Origin: Streptomyces sp. HUAS 15-9
Lineage (GTDB): Bacteria > Actinomycetota > Actinomycetes > Streptomycetales > Streptomycetaceae
Assembly (NCBI RefSeq): GCF_025642155.1
Contig: NZ_CP106798.1
Span: 8,246,001-8,310,000 of the forward strand
Reading direction: 5' to 3'
DNA length: 64,000 nt
Shown here: positions 31,921-39,590 of the stretch, in pieces
Position numbering within the stretch: the first letter of the stretch is position 1
Layout: every line of letters starts with the position of its first letter
Notes under the pieces: model-generated
Told to the model about the DNA's origin: nothing
Databases searched by the model: none
The model's input: the letters and a program-made list of their open reading frames with translations, nothing else
Position numbers and translations under genes: made by a program

Positions 31921-33177
31921 ATGACGAGTACGCAATCAGCCGGCACCTCCTCCATATCCGACGTCGTCCCGGCCCAGCGCCGCGTCCTGCGCGTGCTGGT
32001 CGCCTCTCAGGTCCTCAGTGGTGCCGGGCTCGCCGCCGGAGTCACCGTCGGTGCCCTGCTCGCGCAGGACATGCTCGGGACCACCAGCCTCGCCGGGCTG
32101 CCCAGCGCCCTGTTCACCGCCGGGTCCGCGCTCGCCGCCGTCGCCGTCGGCCGTATCTCCCAGGCGCGCGGCCGCCGCCCCGGCCTGACCACGGGATACC
32201 TCACCGGAGCCATCGGCAGCGCCGCCGTCATCACCGCCGCTGTCCTGGACAATTCCGTTCTGCTGTTCCTCGCGCTGTTCGTCTACGGCGCCGGCACCGC
32301 CACCAACCTCCAGGCCCGCTATGCCGGAGCCGACCTCGCCGACCCCGCCCACCGCGCCCGTGCCGTCTCCACCGTCCTCGTCGCGACCACGCTCGGGGGC
32401 GTCGTCGGCCCCAACCTCGCCTCACCCACCGGCGACCTCGCGCACGTCCTCGGCATTCCCCGCCTGGCCGGACCCTTCCTGCTGGCCGGCGCCGCCTACG
32501 CGCTGGCAGCCCTCGTCCTGGCCGTGTGGCTGCGCCCCGACCCCCTCCTGCTCGCCCGCACCCTCGACCAGCAACGGGCGACGTCGACCGACGCGACAGA
32601 GCGAGCGGCGTCGACGGACGAACGCCGCCGCCCCGGAGTCGTACCGGGCGCACTGGTCATGGTCCTCACCCAGTTGGTGATGGTCGCCATCATGACGATG
32701 ACGCCCGTCCATATGCAGGACCACGGTCACGGCACCGCCGCCTCCGGGCTCGTCATTGCCATCCACGTCGGCGCGATGTACCTCCCCTCACCGCTCACCG
32801 GCTGGCTCGTCGACCGCTACGGCCGTATCCCGGTCGCCGCCGGATCCGGCATCACGCTCCTCGCCTCCGGCATCCTCGCCGCCGCCGCGCCCGGCGACTC
32901 CGTAGCGTTGCTGGCCCTCGCGCTCGCCCTGCTCGGACTCGGCTGGAACCTCGGCCTCGTCTCCGGCACCGCGATCATCACCGACGCCGTGCCCCTCGCC
33001 GCCCGGGCCAGGACGCAGGGCCTGGTCGATGTCTCGATCGCCGTCGCCGGCGCCACCGGCGGCCTCGCCTCCGGCATCGTCGTCAACGCCGCGGGCTACC
33101 CCGTCCTCGCCCTCACCGGCGGCATCCTCGCCCTGGCCGTCCTGCCCGCCATCGCCGCCACCGCGAGCAGCCGATGA
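31921..33177 (+). CDS. MFS transporter, plus side of the sulfur locus
   Basis: 418 residues from ATG 31921 after GGAAGAG. It has about 12 hydrophobic helices (VLVASQVLSGAGLAAGVTVG, ALFVYGAGTATNLQARYAGA, LLALALALLGLGWNLGLVSG) and the loop motif GWLVDRYGRIPVAAGS in the second half, with a charged central linker (TSTDATERAASTDERRR). It follows the ArsR-rhodanese regulator and overlaps the TusA-like gene by ATGA. The substrate is unknown; co-occurrence with sulfur carriers points to a sulfur compound. Confidence 0.87.
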   Translation: MTSTQSAGTSSISDVVPAQRRVLRVLVASQVLSGAGLAAGVTVGALLAQDMLGTTSLAGLPSALFTAGSALAAVAVGRISQARGRRPGLTTGYLTGAIGSAAVITAAVLDNSVLLFLALFVYGAGTATNLQARYAGADLADPAHRARAVSTVLVATTLGGVVGPNLASPTGDLAHVLGIPRLAGPFLLAGAAYALAALVLAVWLRPDPLLLARTLDQQRATSTDATERAASTDERRRPGVVPGALVMVLTQLVMVAIMTMTPVHMQDHGHGTAASGLVIAIHVGAMYLPSPLTGWLVDRYGRIPVAAGSGITLLASGILAAAAPGDSVALLALALALLGLGWNLGLVSGTAIITDAVPLAARARTQGLVDVSIAVAGATGGLASGIVVNAAGYPVLALTGGILALAVLPAIAATASSR

Positions 33178-33461
33178 CCCTCCACCCGGCACCCGGCCTC
33201 ACCGTCGACGGCACCGGCCTGCTCTGCGTCACCCTGCTGCTCAAGCTCCGCGCCGCCGTCGACGCCGCACGGCCCGGCACCGTCGTACACGTCATCGCCA
33301 CCGACCCGGCCGCACCCCTCGACCTGCCCGCCTGGTGCCACATGACCGGCCACGACTACCTCGGCCCCGTCCCGGGAGACCGCACGGTGTACGCCCTACG
33401 GCTGGCCGCCGACGCGCGCCTCACCCGTCCCGGCGCCCCCTGGCACACAGCCGACCACTGA
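33174..33461 (+). CDS. TusA-like sulfur carrier protein, degenerate CPxP
   Basis: 95 residues overlapping the MFS stop by ATGA. The TusA fold is suggested by TVDGTGLLCVTLLLKLRAAV near residues 10-29 and by DLPAWCHMTGHDYLG near 52-66. The catalytic Cys is kept, but the family CPxP is CVTL here, with both prolines missing. TusA proteins relay persulfide sulfur between enzymes. The link to rhodanese proteins on both sides supports a sulfur-relay role. The altered motif could mean changed partner choice. A strong hairpin follows. Confidence 0.8.
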   Translation: MTLHPAPGLTVDGTGLLCVTLLLKLRAAVDAARPGTVVHVIATDPAAPLDLPAWCHMTGHDYLGPVPGDRTVYALRLAADARLTRPGAPWHTADH

Positions 33462-33467
33462 CCTGCG

Positions 33468-33514
33468 CCGGGCAGGGCCGCCCGCGAAAGCACCCCGCGG
33501 GCGGCCGTGCCCGG
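33468..33514 (+). terminator. Long hairpin terminator ending the sulfur operon
   Basis: CCGGGCA-G-GGCCGCCCGCG (33468-33486) pairs with CGCGGGCGGCC-G-TGCCCGG (33496-33514): 18 pairs with one G-G mismatch and a 9-base loop, seven bases after the TusA-like stop. Confidence 0.85.
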
Positions 33515-33534
33515 GACGGTGCAGTCTGGAAGAT

Positions 33535-34728
33535 GTGGATGTCCGGCAAGGCATGGCCGGCCTGCGGCAGCCGTGGCAGTCGAGCCATGCGCTGCTGGTG
33601 ATCCCGATCGCGCTCATCGTGGTGATCACGGTGGTGGACCAGCTGGTCCCGGCCGACATCCATCTCGGTCCGCTCCTGGTCATCGCCCCCGCGATCACCG
33701 TGTCGTTCGCGGGACCCTGGCTGACCGGGCTGATCGGGTTCCTGGCCGTGGCGGCGCAGGCGTACATCGGCTGGCACTTCGGCGTGCTGTTCTCGCGCAA
33801 TGTGCTGGTGCAGATCCTTGCCCTGGCGGTGCTGTCGGCGCTCACGGTGTTCTACTGCGTCGTACGTGAGCGACGACTGCGCCAACTGGCCCAGGTGCGC
33901 GCGGTCGCCGAAGCCGCGCAGCACGTCCTGCTGTGGCCGCTGCCCGAGCGGATCGGTCCGCTGACGATCGCCTGCCTGTACCTGGCCGCCGAGGACGAGG
34001 CCCAGATCGGCGGTGATCTGTACGCCGCGACCTCGACCGACACCGGCGTGCGGGTCGTGATCGGCGACGTACGGGGCAAGGGCCTGTCCGCCATCGGCGA
34101 GGCCGCCCTCATCATCGGGGCCTTCCGTGAGGCCGCCCACCAGCACACCTCCCTGCCCGAGCTGGCCGCCGCGCTGGAACGGAGCGTGGCCCGGAACCTG
34201 CCCGACCTGGTGCCCGAGGAGGAGCCGGGGGAGCGGTTCGCCACTGTGCTGCTGGTGGAGATTCCGGACGAGGGCCATCTCACCCGGATCCTCAGCTGCG
34301 GTCACCCTCCGCCCCTGCTGCTGAGCCCCGCCGGGACCGTCACGATTCCGGTGCACCCGGCGCCCCCGCTGGGCGTCGGCGCGCCGACACCCACCGAGTA
34401 CACCCTCGACGTGTTCTCCTTCGAGCCCGAGGACACCCTCCTGCTCTACACCGACGGCGTCATCGAGGCCCGCGATCCCGGCGGCGTCTTCTACCCGCTC
34501 GCGGAACGGGCAGCGCAGTGGGCCGGCAGCGCGCCCGAAGAACTCCTGCACCACGTCCGCCGCGACCTCCTCGCCCACGTCGGCGGACGCCTCGAGGACG
34601 ACGCCGCGATCATCGCGCTCTGCCGCACACCCGAAACGCACCGCCACCGACGGGGCATCCACATGGGCAGGTCCGCTCTCGGCACCGGAAACGCCGTGCA
34701 CCTCCGGACGCGCACCCTGCCGGACTGA
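33535..34728 (+). CDS. Membrane-anchored SpoIIE/PP2C-type phosphatase
   Basis: 397 residues from GTG 33535; the in-frame ATG at 33553 is an alternative and neither has an ideal ribosome site. The N-terminal ~110 residues hold three to four helices (HALLVIPIALIVVITVVDQL, LTGLIGFLAVAAQAYIGW, VLVQILALAVLSALTVFYCV). The PP2C domain starts with AEDEAQIGGDLYAA, metal-binding Asp, then VIGDVRGKGLSAIGEAA, LSCGHPPPLLL, LLLYTDGVIEARD and LEDDAAIIALC. Such phosphatases dephosphorylate anti-sigma antagonists or act in partner switching. There is no sensor domain beyond the membrane part and no partner gene adjacent. Confidence 0.88.
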   Translation: MDVRQGMAGLRQPWQSSHALLVIPIALIVVITVVDQLVPADIHLGPLLVIAPAITVSFAGPWLTGLIGFLAVAAQAYIGWHFGVLFSRNVLVQILALAVLSALTVFYCVVRERRLRQLAQVRAVAEAAQHVLLWPLPERIGPLTIACLYLAAEDEAQIGGDLYAATSTDTGVRVVIGDVRGKGLSAIGEAALIIGAFREAAHQHTSLPELAAALERSVARNLPDLVPEEEPGERFATVLLVEIPDEGHLTRILSCGHPPPLLLSPAGTVTIPVHPAPPLGVGAPTPTEYTLDVFSFEPEDTLLLYTDGVIEARDPGGVFYPLAERAAQWAGSAPEELLHHVRRDLLAHVGGRLEDDAAIIALCRTPETHRHRRGIHMGRSALGTGNAVHLRTRTLPD

Positions 34729-34968
34729 GGCAGCCGCGACACCCCCCTGTCCACGCACGCGTCAACCGGCAACCGGCCGATTCCCATGAGGCTCCGAAAG
34801 CTCCAGAGGCGGTTCCTGAAGCCGACGCGGACAACACCGCCGAAGGAGAAGGGAACGATGACGGTGAGGCGGTCACCGAGACGCCTCCCGGCACCTGACC
34901 CTGACCTGTGCCACGCAGGGAACGCGGGGCGACACCGCGCCGTGTGCAGGTCTGTGGCAGGAGGATGC

Positions 34969-35850
34969 GTGCGGGCGGGGCATGGTGGGTGTGTGATCGT
35001 GCTCGCTGTCGTGTGCGCTGTGCTGGGGGCCGCCAGCAATGCGGTGGGAACGGCCTTCCAGCGGAAGGCCGCCTCCTCGGTGTCCCGGGGCGGCGGCTTT
35101 CGTCTGCTGGCCGCTCTCGTACGGCGCCCTGCCTGGCTGATCGGTATCGCCGGCGTCATGGGCGCCGCCGCGTTCCAGGCACTGGCCCTGGTGAACGGGC
35201 CCATGGCCCTGGTCCAGCCGCTGTTCATCCTGGAGCTGCCGTTCGCCCTGCTGGTGGCCGCTCCGCTGATGCACCGCAGGCTGCCCGCGAAAGGCTGGTG
35301 GGCGGTCGGGGCCGTGGTCACCGGACTGGCCGTGGTCCTGGCCGCGGCAGCACCGGCGGGCACCCGGAACCAGGCGGCCATGGTGCGCTGGGTGCCGGTC
35401 CTGGTGCTGCTGCCGGGAGCGATGGCGGCGGCCGTCGTGCTGGCCCGACCGGCCCGCTCGCCGCTCCTTCGCGCGGCCGCGCTCGCCACGGCCGCCGCGA
35501 TCGGCAACGCCCTGACCGCGGCACTCATGAAGTCCGCCACGGGGCGGCTCGCCGACGCGGGCCTGCCCGCGTTCCTCACCACCTGGCAGACGTACGGCTT
35601 CGCCCTGGTCGGCATCTGCGCGGTCCTGCTGTTGGAGAACTCCCTGCAGGCCGGCTCACTGGCCGCTTCACAGCCCGCGCTGACCATCGGTGACGCGACG
35701 ATGAGCCTCGTCCTGGGCGTGGTCCTGTTCAGCGAGCACATCCGCACGGGCTGGTGGATCCTGCCGGAGGTGGCCGGGGCCCTGCTGATCGTGTGGGGCG
35801 TCGTACGGCTCACCCGCGTGGTACCTCACCTCATCGAGCTCGCTCACTAG
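34969..35850 (+). CDS. EamA/DMT-type membrane transporter
   Basis: About 293 residues. GTG 34969 has AGGAGG four bases upstream; GTG 34993 directly before the first helix and ATG 34858 (AAGGAG upstream) are alternatives. It has nine to ten helices: VLAVVCAVLGAASNAVGTAF, ALALVNGPMALVQPLFILEL, TGLAVVLAAAAP and the closing GWWILPEVAGALLIVWGVVR. The pattern LEYPFALL-like LELPFALLVAAPLM and two-fold helix repeats fit DMT carriers. The substrate is unknown. The 3-prime end overlaps the convergent gene by 20 bases. The 240 bases before it show no other gene I can support. Confidence 0.8.
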   Translation: MRAGHGGCVIVLAVVCAVLGAASNAVGTAFQRKAASSVSRGGGFRLLAALVRRPAWLIGIAGVMGAAAFQALALVNGPMALVQPLFILELPFALLVAAPLMHRRLPAKGWWAVGAVVTGLAVVLAAAAPAGTRNQAAMVRWVPVLVLLPGAMAAAVVLARPARSPLLRAAALATAAAIGNALTAALMKSATGRLADAGLPAFLTTWQTYGFALVGICAVLLLENSLQAGSLAASQPALTIGDATMSLVLGVVLFSEHIRTGWWILPEVAGALLIVWGVVRLTRVVPHLIELAH

Positions 35851-36448
35851 GGGGGTGTACGGCCGACATGGCCGCAGGGCGCCGTACCTCCAGGACAACC
35901 GCCGTCCCGGCCACGGACCGGTCCTCGTGCATGGTGATCACATGACCGGGCCGAAGGTGCTGCCACAGCGAGGGGGTAAGAGGAGCGAGGCGCACGGTGG
36001 CTCGGCCGCCGGGCTTCAGGAAGGGCGTGCGTTCCACCCACAGCCTGGCGATCGCGAGGTCCGGTTCACCGGTCGGGGGCCGGCTGCCGATGTCCCACAT
36101 CGGTCGCAGTACACCGGCGCCCGAGATGGGCGTCTGCCGTCGGGATTCGGCGGCCGGGCGGAGGGTGAGGTCGGCTCGGACAACGCCGTTGCGGGTCTCG
36201 TCACAGCGCCAGTGACACCAGGCCGCGCTCTTCTCCAGCCGCAGTTGTTCGGCCGCGGTCGCCAAGGTCTCCCAGAAGCCGAGCGGAAGCGGTCGGGTGT
36301 CACCGAGTTCTTCCAGCAGCCCGAGGGCAAGCTCCCACTCGTCCCCAACGAGGTACTCCCAGACGTCGTTCACCGTGATGTCGTTCTCGGTGGCGATCTC
36401 CTCGGGAACCAGTAGCAAAGCGGCTTCCAGCAGCTCGGTGACGTCCAT
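35831..36448 (-). CDS. Orphan protein with EF-Tu domain III-like C-terminus
   Basis: 205 residues from ATG 36448 (MDVTELLEAALLLVPEEIA). The N-terminal ~100 residues are helical and acidic and not recognised. The C-terminal ~100 residues (VRADLTLRPAAESRRQTPIS, VRLAPLTPSLWQHLRPGHVI, TMHEDRSVAGTAVVLEV) resemble the third beta-barrel of EF-Tu-type factors, whose typical ending is a similar GDxI...G.GxV. There is no GTPase domain. It starts 27 bases after the SBD-HNH gene on the same strand, so the two may be co-expressed. Possible roles are RNA binding or immunity-like; both are guesses. Confidence 0.65.
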   Translation of the reverse strand: MDVTELLEAALLLVPEEIATENDITVNDVWEYLVGDEWELALGLLEELGDTRPLPLGFWETLATAAEQLRLEKSAAWCHWRCDETRNGVVRADLTLRPAAESRRQTPISGAGVLRPMWDIGSRPPTGEPDLAIARLWVERTPFLKPGGRATVRLAPLTPSLWQHLRPGHVITMHEDRSVAGTAVVLEVRRPAAMSAVHPPSERAR

Positions 36449-36475
36449 GCCCCGATTCTGAACCACCGTCTCCTG

Positions 36476-37369
36476 TCAGACGGCGGTGGCAGGGCGTGGG
36501 ATGCCGTGGAAGACCTGGCGGGTGTGCCACTCGCGGTGGGCCGCCGCGATGGGTCGAGTGCCGCACTGGGGGCCGATCAGTGGTCGGCCCGCGAGCGCTA
36601 TGACGTGCTCGCGGGCTGCCGGGCTGTGGCCGACGAAGCGCTGCGAGACCAGGATGCGGTGACCGTCACCGACACCGAGGACACCCTTGTCGAAGAGCTT
36701 GTGGTGCAGCGAGCACAGACACAGACCGTTCTCGACGTCGTCCGGACCGCCGAACGCCCACCATCGCACGTGCGCGGCCTCCAGCCCGACCGGAACCGCG
36801 CCGATCCTGCCGTCGTAACCGCAGAACGCGCAGCGGTACTCGTACGCGGTCAGCACCAGCTCCCGCATCCGCCGGTCCCGCTGCCGCCGCGCCGTGGCGA
36901 GTTGCTCGGCCTCCGCCGGCTCCAGCTGCAGTCCGACGGCTTCACACAGCTCGGTGTGGAGCGAGGACGGGAAGTGCAGGTCGAGCAGCAGACGCGCGAT
37001 CCTGCCGAGCAGCGGCGGTTCGCGTCGCAACGCCGTCCTCAGCTCCGGCGCGAGCCGCCCGGTGGCACCCGTCTCCCGAAGATCCCGCACCCCGCTTCCG
37101 GGACTGCCTGGCCCACGGTCGGTACGCACCTCCCAGACGCCGTCACTGACCAGGTGGTGGAAGGGGTAGGCGGGCGTCGTCTTGTGCGGCGGCCCGTACT
37201 CGGTCAACAGCCGCTGCAGATCCTCCTCCACGGCGGTGTACCGCAGTCCGCCGTCGGCGTCCTCCTGAAACCGGCCGAGGGCGTACAGGAGGAGCAGCGG
37301 CTTGTGGGGAGCGCGCGTGCCGCTCCTGGTCCACTGCCTCAACTTCGCGGTGCGCTCGAGCCAGTCCAT
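36476..37369 (-). CDS. Phosphorothioate-sensing SBD-HNH type IV restriction endonuclease
   Basis: 297 residues from ATG 37369 (MDWLERTAKLRQWTRSGTRA). The N-terminal domain APHKPLLLLYALGRFQEDAD with TPAYPFHHLVSDGVWEV matches the sulfur-binding domain (SBD) found in ScoMcrA-type enzymes. The C-terminal HNH ββα-metal nuclease has CAFCGYDGRIG, LEAAHVRWWAFGGPDDVENG and LCLCSLHHKLFDKGVLG, with zinc Cys and catalytic His. By family, such enzymes cut DNA carrying dnd-type phosphorothioate (or modified cytosine) and so exclude modified foreign DNA. No dnd genes are nearby, as expected for a host that must itself be unmodified. Confidence 0.85.
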   Translation of the reverse strand: MDWLERTAKLRQWTRSGTRAPHKPLLLLYALGRFQEDADGGLRYTAVEEDLQRLLTEYGPPHKTTPAYPFHHLVSDGVWEVRTDRGPGSPGSGVRDLRETGATGRLAPELRTALRREPPLLGRIARLLLDLHFPSSLHTELCEAVGLQLEPAEAEQLATARRQRDRRMRELVLTAYEYRCAFCGYDGRIGAVPVGLEAAHVRWWAFGGPDDVENGLCLCSLHHKLFDKGVLGVGDGHRILVSQRFVGHSPAAREHVIALAGRPLIGPQCGTRPIAAAHREWHTRQVFHGIPRPATAV

Positions 37370-37446
37370 GGCTGATGATCGTAGTGAGTCGGGCCGGCCA
37401 CCACTGAGCCGGTGACGGGGAGGGCGCCAGGAGCCCGGTCAGTGCC

Positions 37447-38016
37447 TCAGCCGTCGTGGGGCTGAGGGCCCGGCAGCCGGCGGCGCGCCCATCTCTCCGC
37501 CTGATCGGCATGCGTCATCAGGCGGGCCTCTCTCCGCGGACGCCATGTCAGGTCGGCGATGAACAGCGCCACCACCAGCCAGGAGGACACGGCCTCCCCG
37601 GTCGACCCATGGAAGGTGTCGTCGAGCGCGACGAACACCGACACCACGGCAGCGAACAGCACCACCCACCGTACCCACCCACCGCGTTCCCGGGTCCGGC
37701 GCAGACCGTCCGCGTAGGCGACGACGGCGGGAGCCAGGCGGGCCTCGCCGATGTCCTCGCCGCGCCGGGTGGCGCGTACGACCGCCGCTCGCCCGGCGCG
37801 GCTGAGTTCCTGGGCCCCGGGCCAGGCCTTGCTCATCCGACGGGCCGTCATGGGGCCGTAGAAGCCGGTCAGCACGAGGAACACCACGGCGGCGATCGGC
37901 CAGGCGCCCGACTCGATGAGTGCGAACGCACCGGCGAAGAGGCCGGTGGGGACTCCGACACCGAGTGCCCTGCCGACCGGTTTCCTTTCCCACACCCAGC
38001 CAGGAATCACCGCCAC
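37447..38016 (-). CDS. Integral membrane protein of unknown function
   Basis: About 189 residues from GTG 38016 (VAVIPGWVWERKPVGRALGV); GTG 38010 is equally possible and no ribosome site decides. It has four hydrophobic segments: TGLFAGAFALIESGAWPIA, AVVFLVLTGFYGPMTA, WVRWVVLFAAVVSVFVAL and AVSSWLVVALFIADLTW. A cytosolic charged stretch (RRMSKAWPGAQELSRAGRAA) lies between pairs. I do not recognise a named family. It sits alone between the restriction enzyme and the LanC-like gene. Confidence 0.65.
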   Translation of the reverse strand: MAVIPGWVWERKPVGRALGVGVPTGLFAGAFALIESGAWPIAAVVFLVLTGFYGPMTARRMSKAWPGAQELSRAGRAAVVRATRRGEDIGEARLAPAVVAYADGLRRTRERGGWVRWVVLFAAVVSVFVALDDTFHGSTGEAVSSWLVVALFIADLTWRPRREARLMTHADQAERWARRRLPGPQPHDG

Positions 38017-38120
38017 GGGCTCATGGTGGCAGCAGCGGGGGCGCAAGCGATCGGATCACCGCACCGGCGCGTCGGTGCGCAGTCCGGCCCCCGTCGGCAC
38101 AGGACGAACCGCCGTTCCCC

Positions 38121-39458
38121 TCACGAGGCCGTACGGCGCAACTGCGGCGGCACTGCCCACCACTGGTCCGGGCGGTCCACCACCACGGCGTCCGGGCCGG
38201 TCTCGAGGAACCGGGCGAGGCGGAAAAGGTACGCCGCGATGCCCGCCGCTCCCTGCATCCATGTCGTGCCCGGCGGCAGCAGCGGTGGGTCCTCGCGGTG
38301 TTCCAGGAAGCGCCAGCGGGCGCCCGCCTCGTCCCTGATCGCCCGCGCCACCAGCGCGTCGCCCATCGTGCGCGCCGCCTGAAGGAGGGTTTCGGCTCTT
38401 GCCGTGCCCGCGCAGTCCTGTGCCGCGTCCAGGAGTACGTCCCCCACGCCGGCCGTTCCGCAGCAGCGGCCGTCGTTGTCCCAGAAGCCCGGCCGCAGGC
38501 GCTTTGGGACTCCCGAGGTGAGGATCGAGGTCAGGCAGCGCTGCCGCAGTTCGCCGACGTCGAGGCCTGCCACCTCGGCCACGCCCGCGTGCGACAGCGC
38601 CGAGAACAGATGAGAGGTGCCCGCCGGCCCATGGCACCAGGTGTACGTCACCGGCTCCACCTCCCGCTTCGACGGCGGGACGGTGTGCGGGACGATGAAG
38701 CCGCCGTCCCCCAACGAGCCTACGGACAGCACGTGTTGGGCTCCCCGCACCGCGGCCTCGACGAAGTCCTCCCGATGCAGCACCGCACCGGCCACGGCCA
38801 GCGCGGCGGCCACTCCGGAGGTGCCGTGCGAGTAGTTCGGGGCCCTCGACTCCATGCCCGGCGCCATCCCCCAGTCCAGGCCCGCTTCCGTTCGGTCCGC
38901 CGTGCGCAGCAGGGCCTCACCGCCTGTTGTCGCGATGTCCTTTGCGAACTCACCGCCTGCCCAGACGGCGGTCATCACCACACCGGCGGACCCCATGATG
39001 ATGTCGTTGAAGGGCGTGTGGGAACCCGGCTCCCATTCGATGGTGCTGTGCCAGCCTTCGGGGGTGGCCAGGCCGGCCAACCGCCGCAGTGCGATCGATT
39101 CCTCGCCCGGGGCGAGCAGCTTCAGCGCCAGCGTGTCGCCTGCCAGGCCGTCGTACAGCGATGGTTCCGTTCTGCCCTCGGCTTCTTCCGAGAGTCTGTT
39201 CACGATGCCCGTCGCAAGGGCATGCTCGCTGTCGGTCCATGCCCGGTACTGCTCGATCTCCGCCAGCACCGGAGCGAGGCCGGCGATCCCCGCGTACAGC
39301 GAGTCGCGATCCTTCGGCGGTGCCGTGTCCTGGCCTTCCTCCGGCGCCGGATCGGGCACCGTCTCCGGCAGCCACGGGCCCTTGTCATCGAGGACCTGCC
39401 TCAGCACCCATGACCAGGCGGCCTCTCCCAGCTCCCGGTACGCGTCGCTCTTCACCAC
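38121..39458 (-). CDS. Orphan LanC-like lanthionine cyclase protein
   Basis: 445 residues from GTG 39458 or 39455. The seven GxxG-type LanC repeats can be followed in order: LYAGIAG, LYDGLAG, IIMGSAG, YSHGTSG, WCHGPAG, CCGTAGVG and WMQGAAG, marking the alpha-toroid. Zinc ligands: Cys in TWCHGPAG and the pair in DGRCCGTAG; classical LanC has Cys-His at the second site, so here Cys replaces or shifts the third ligand. LanC enzymes join Cys thiols to dehydro-amino acids in lanthipeptides. No dehydratase or precursor is seen nearby, so it may act on peptides made elsewhere or be a LanC-like protein with another role. Confidence 0.82.
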   Translation of the reverse strand: MVKSDAYRELGEAAWSWVLRQVLDDKGPWLPETVPDPAPEEGQDTAPPKDRDSLYAGIAGLAPVLAEIEQYRAWTDSEHALATGIVNRLSEEAEGRTEPSLYDGLAGDTLALKLLAPGEESIALRRLAGLATPEGWHSTIEWEPGSHTPFNDIIMGSAGVVMTAVWAGGEFAKDIATTGGEALLRTADRTEAGLDWGMAPGMESRAPNYSHGTSGVAAALAVAGAVLHREDFVEAAVRGAQHVLSVGSLGDGGFIVPHTVPPSKREVEPVTYTWCHGPAGTSHLFSALSHAGVAEVAGLDVGELRQRCLTSILTSGVPKRLRPGFWDNDGRCCGTAGVGDVLLDAAQDCAGTARAETLLQAARTMGDALVARAIRDEAGARWRFLEHREDPPLLPPGTTWMQGAAGIAAYLFRLARFLETGPDAVVVDRPDQWWAVPPQLRRTAS

Positions 39459-39590
39459 CCGGACACGCTACAACTGGCCCCTCCCGAAGGGCACCTGTGT
39501 TTTCGGCCCCATGATCCGGCGGGCGGCCCGGGTCCGTACGGCCACCGCCGAGATGGCTGCCGTGTCCGGTATGGACGCCTATGGTGAGGT

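Noticed and set aside
36476..37369. Presence of a dnd phosphorothioation operon next to the SBD-HNH gene
   Set aside because: None of the neighbours resembles dndA-E; this is expected because the nuclease would attack self-modified DNA.
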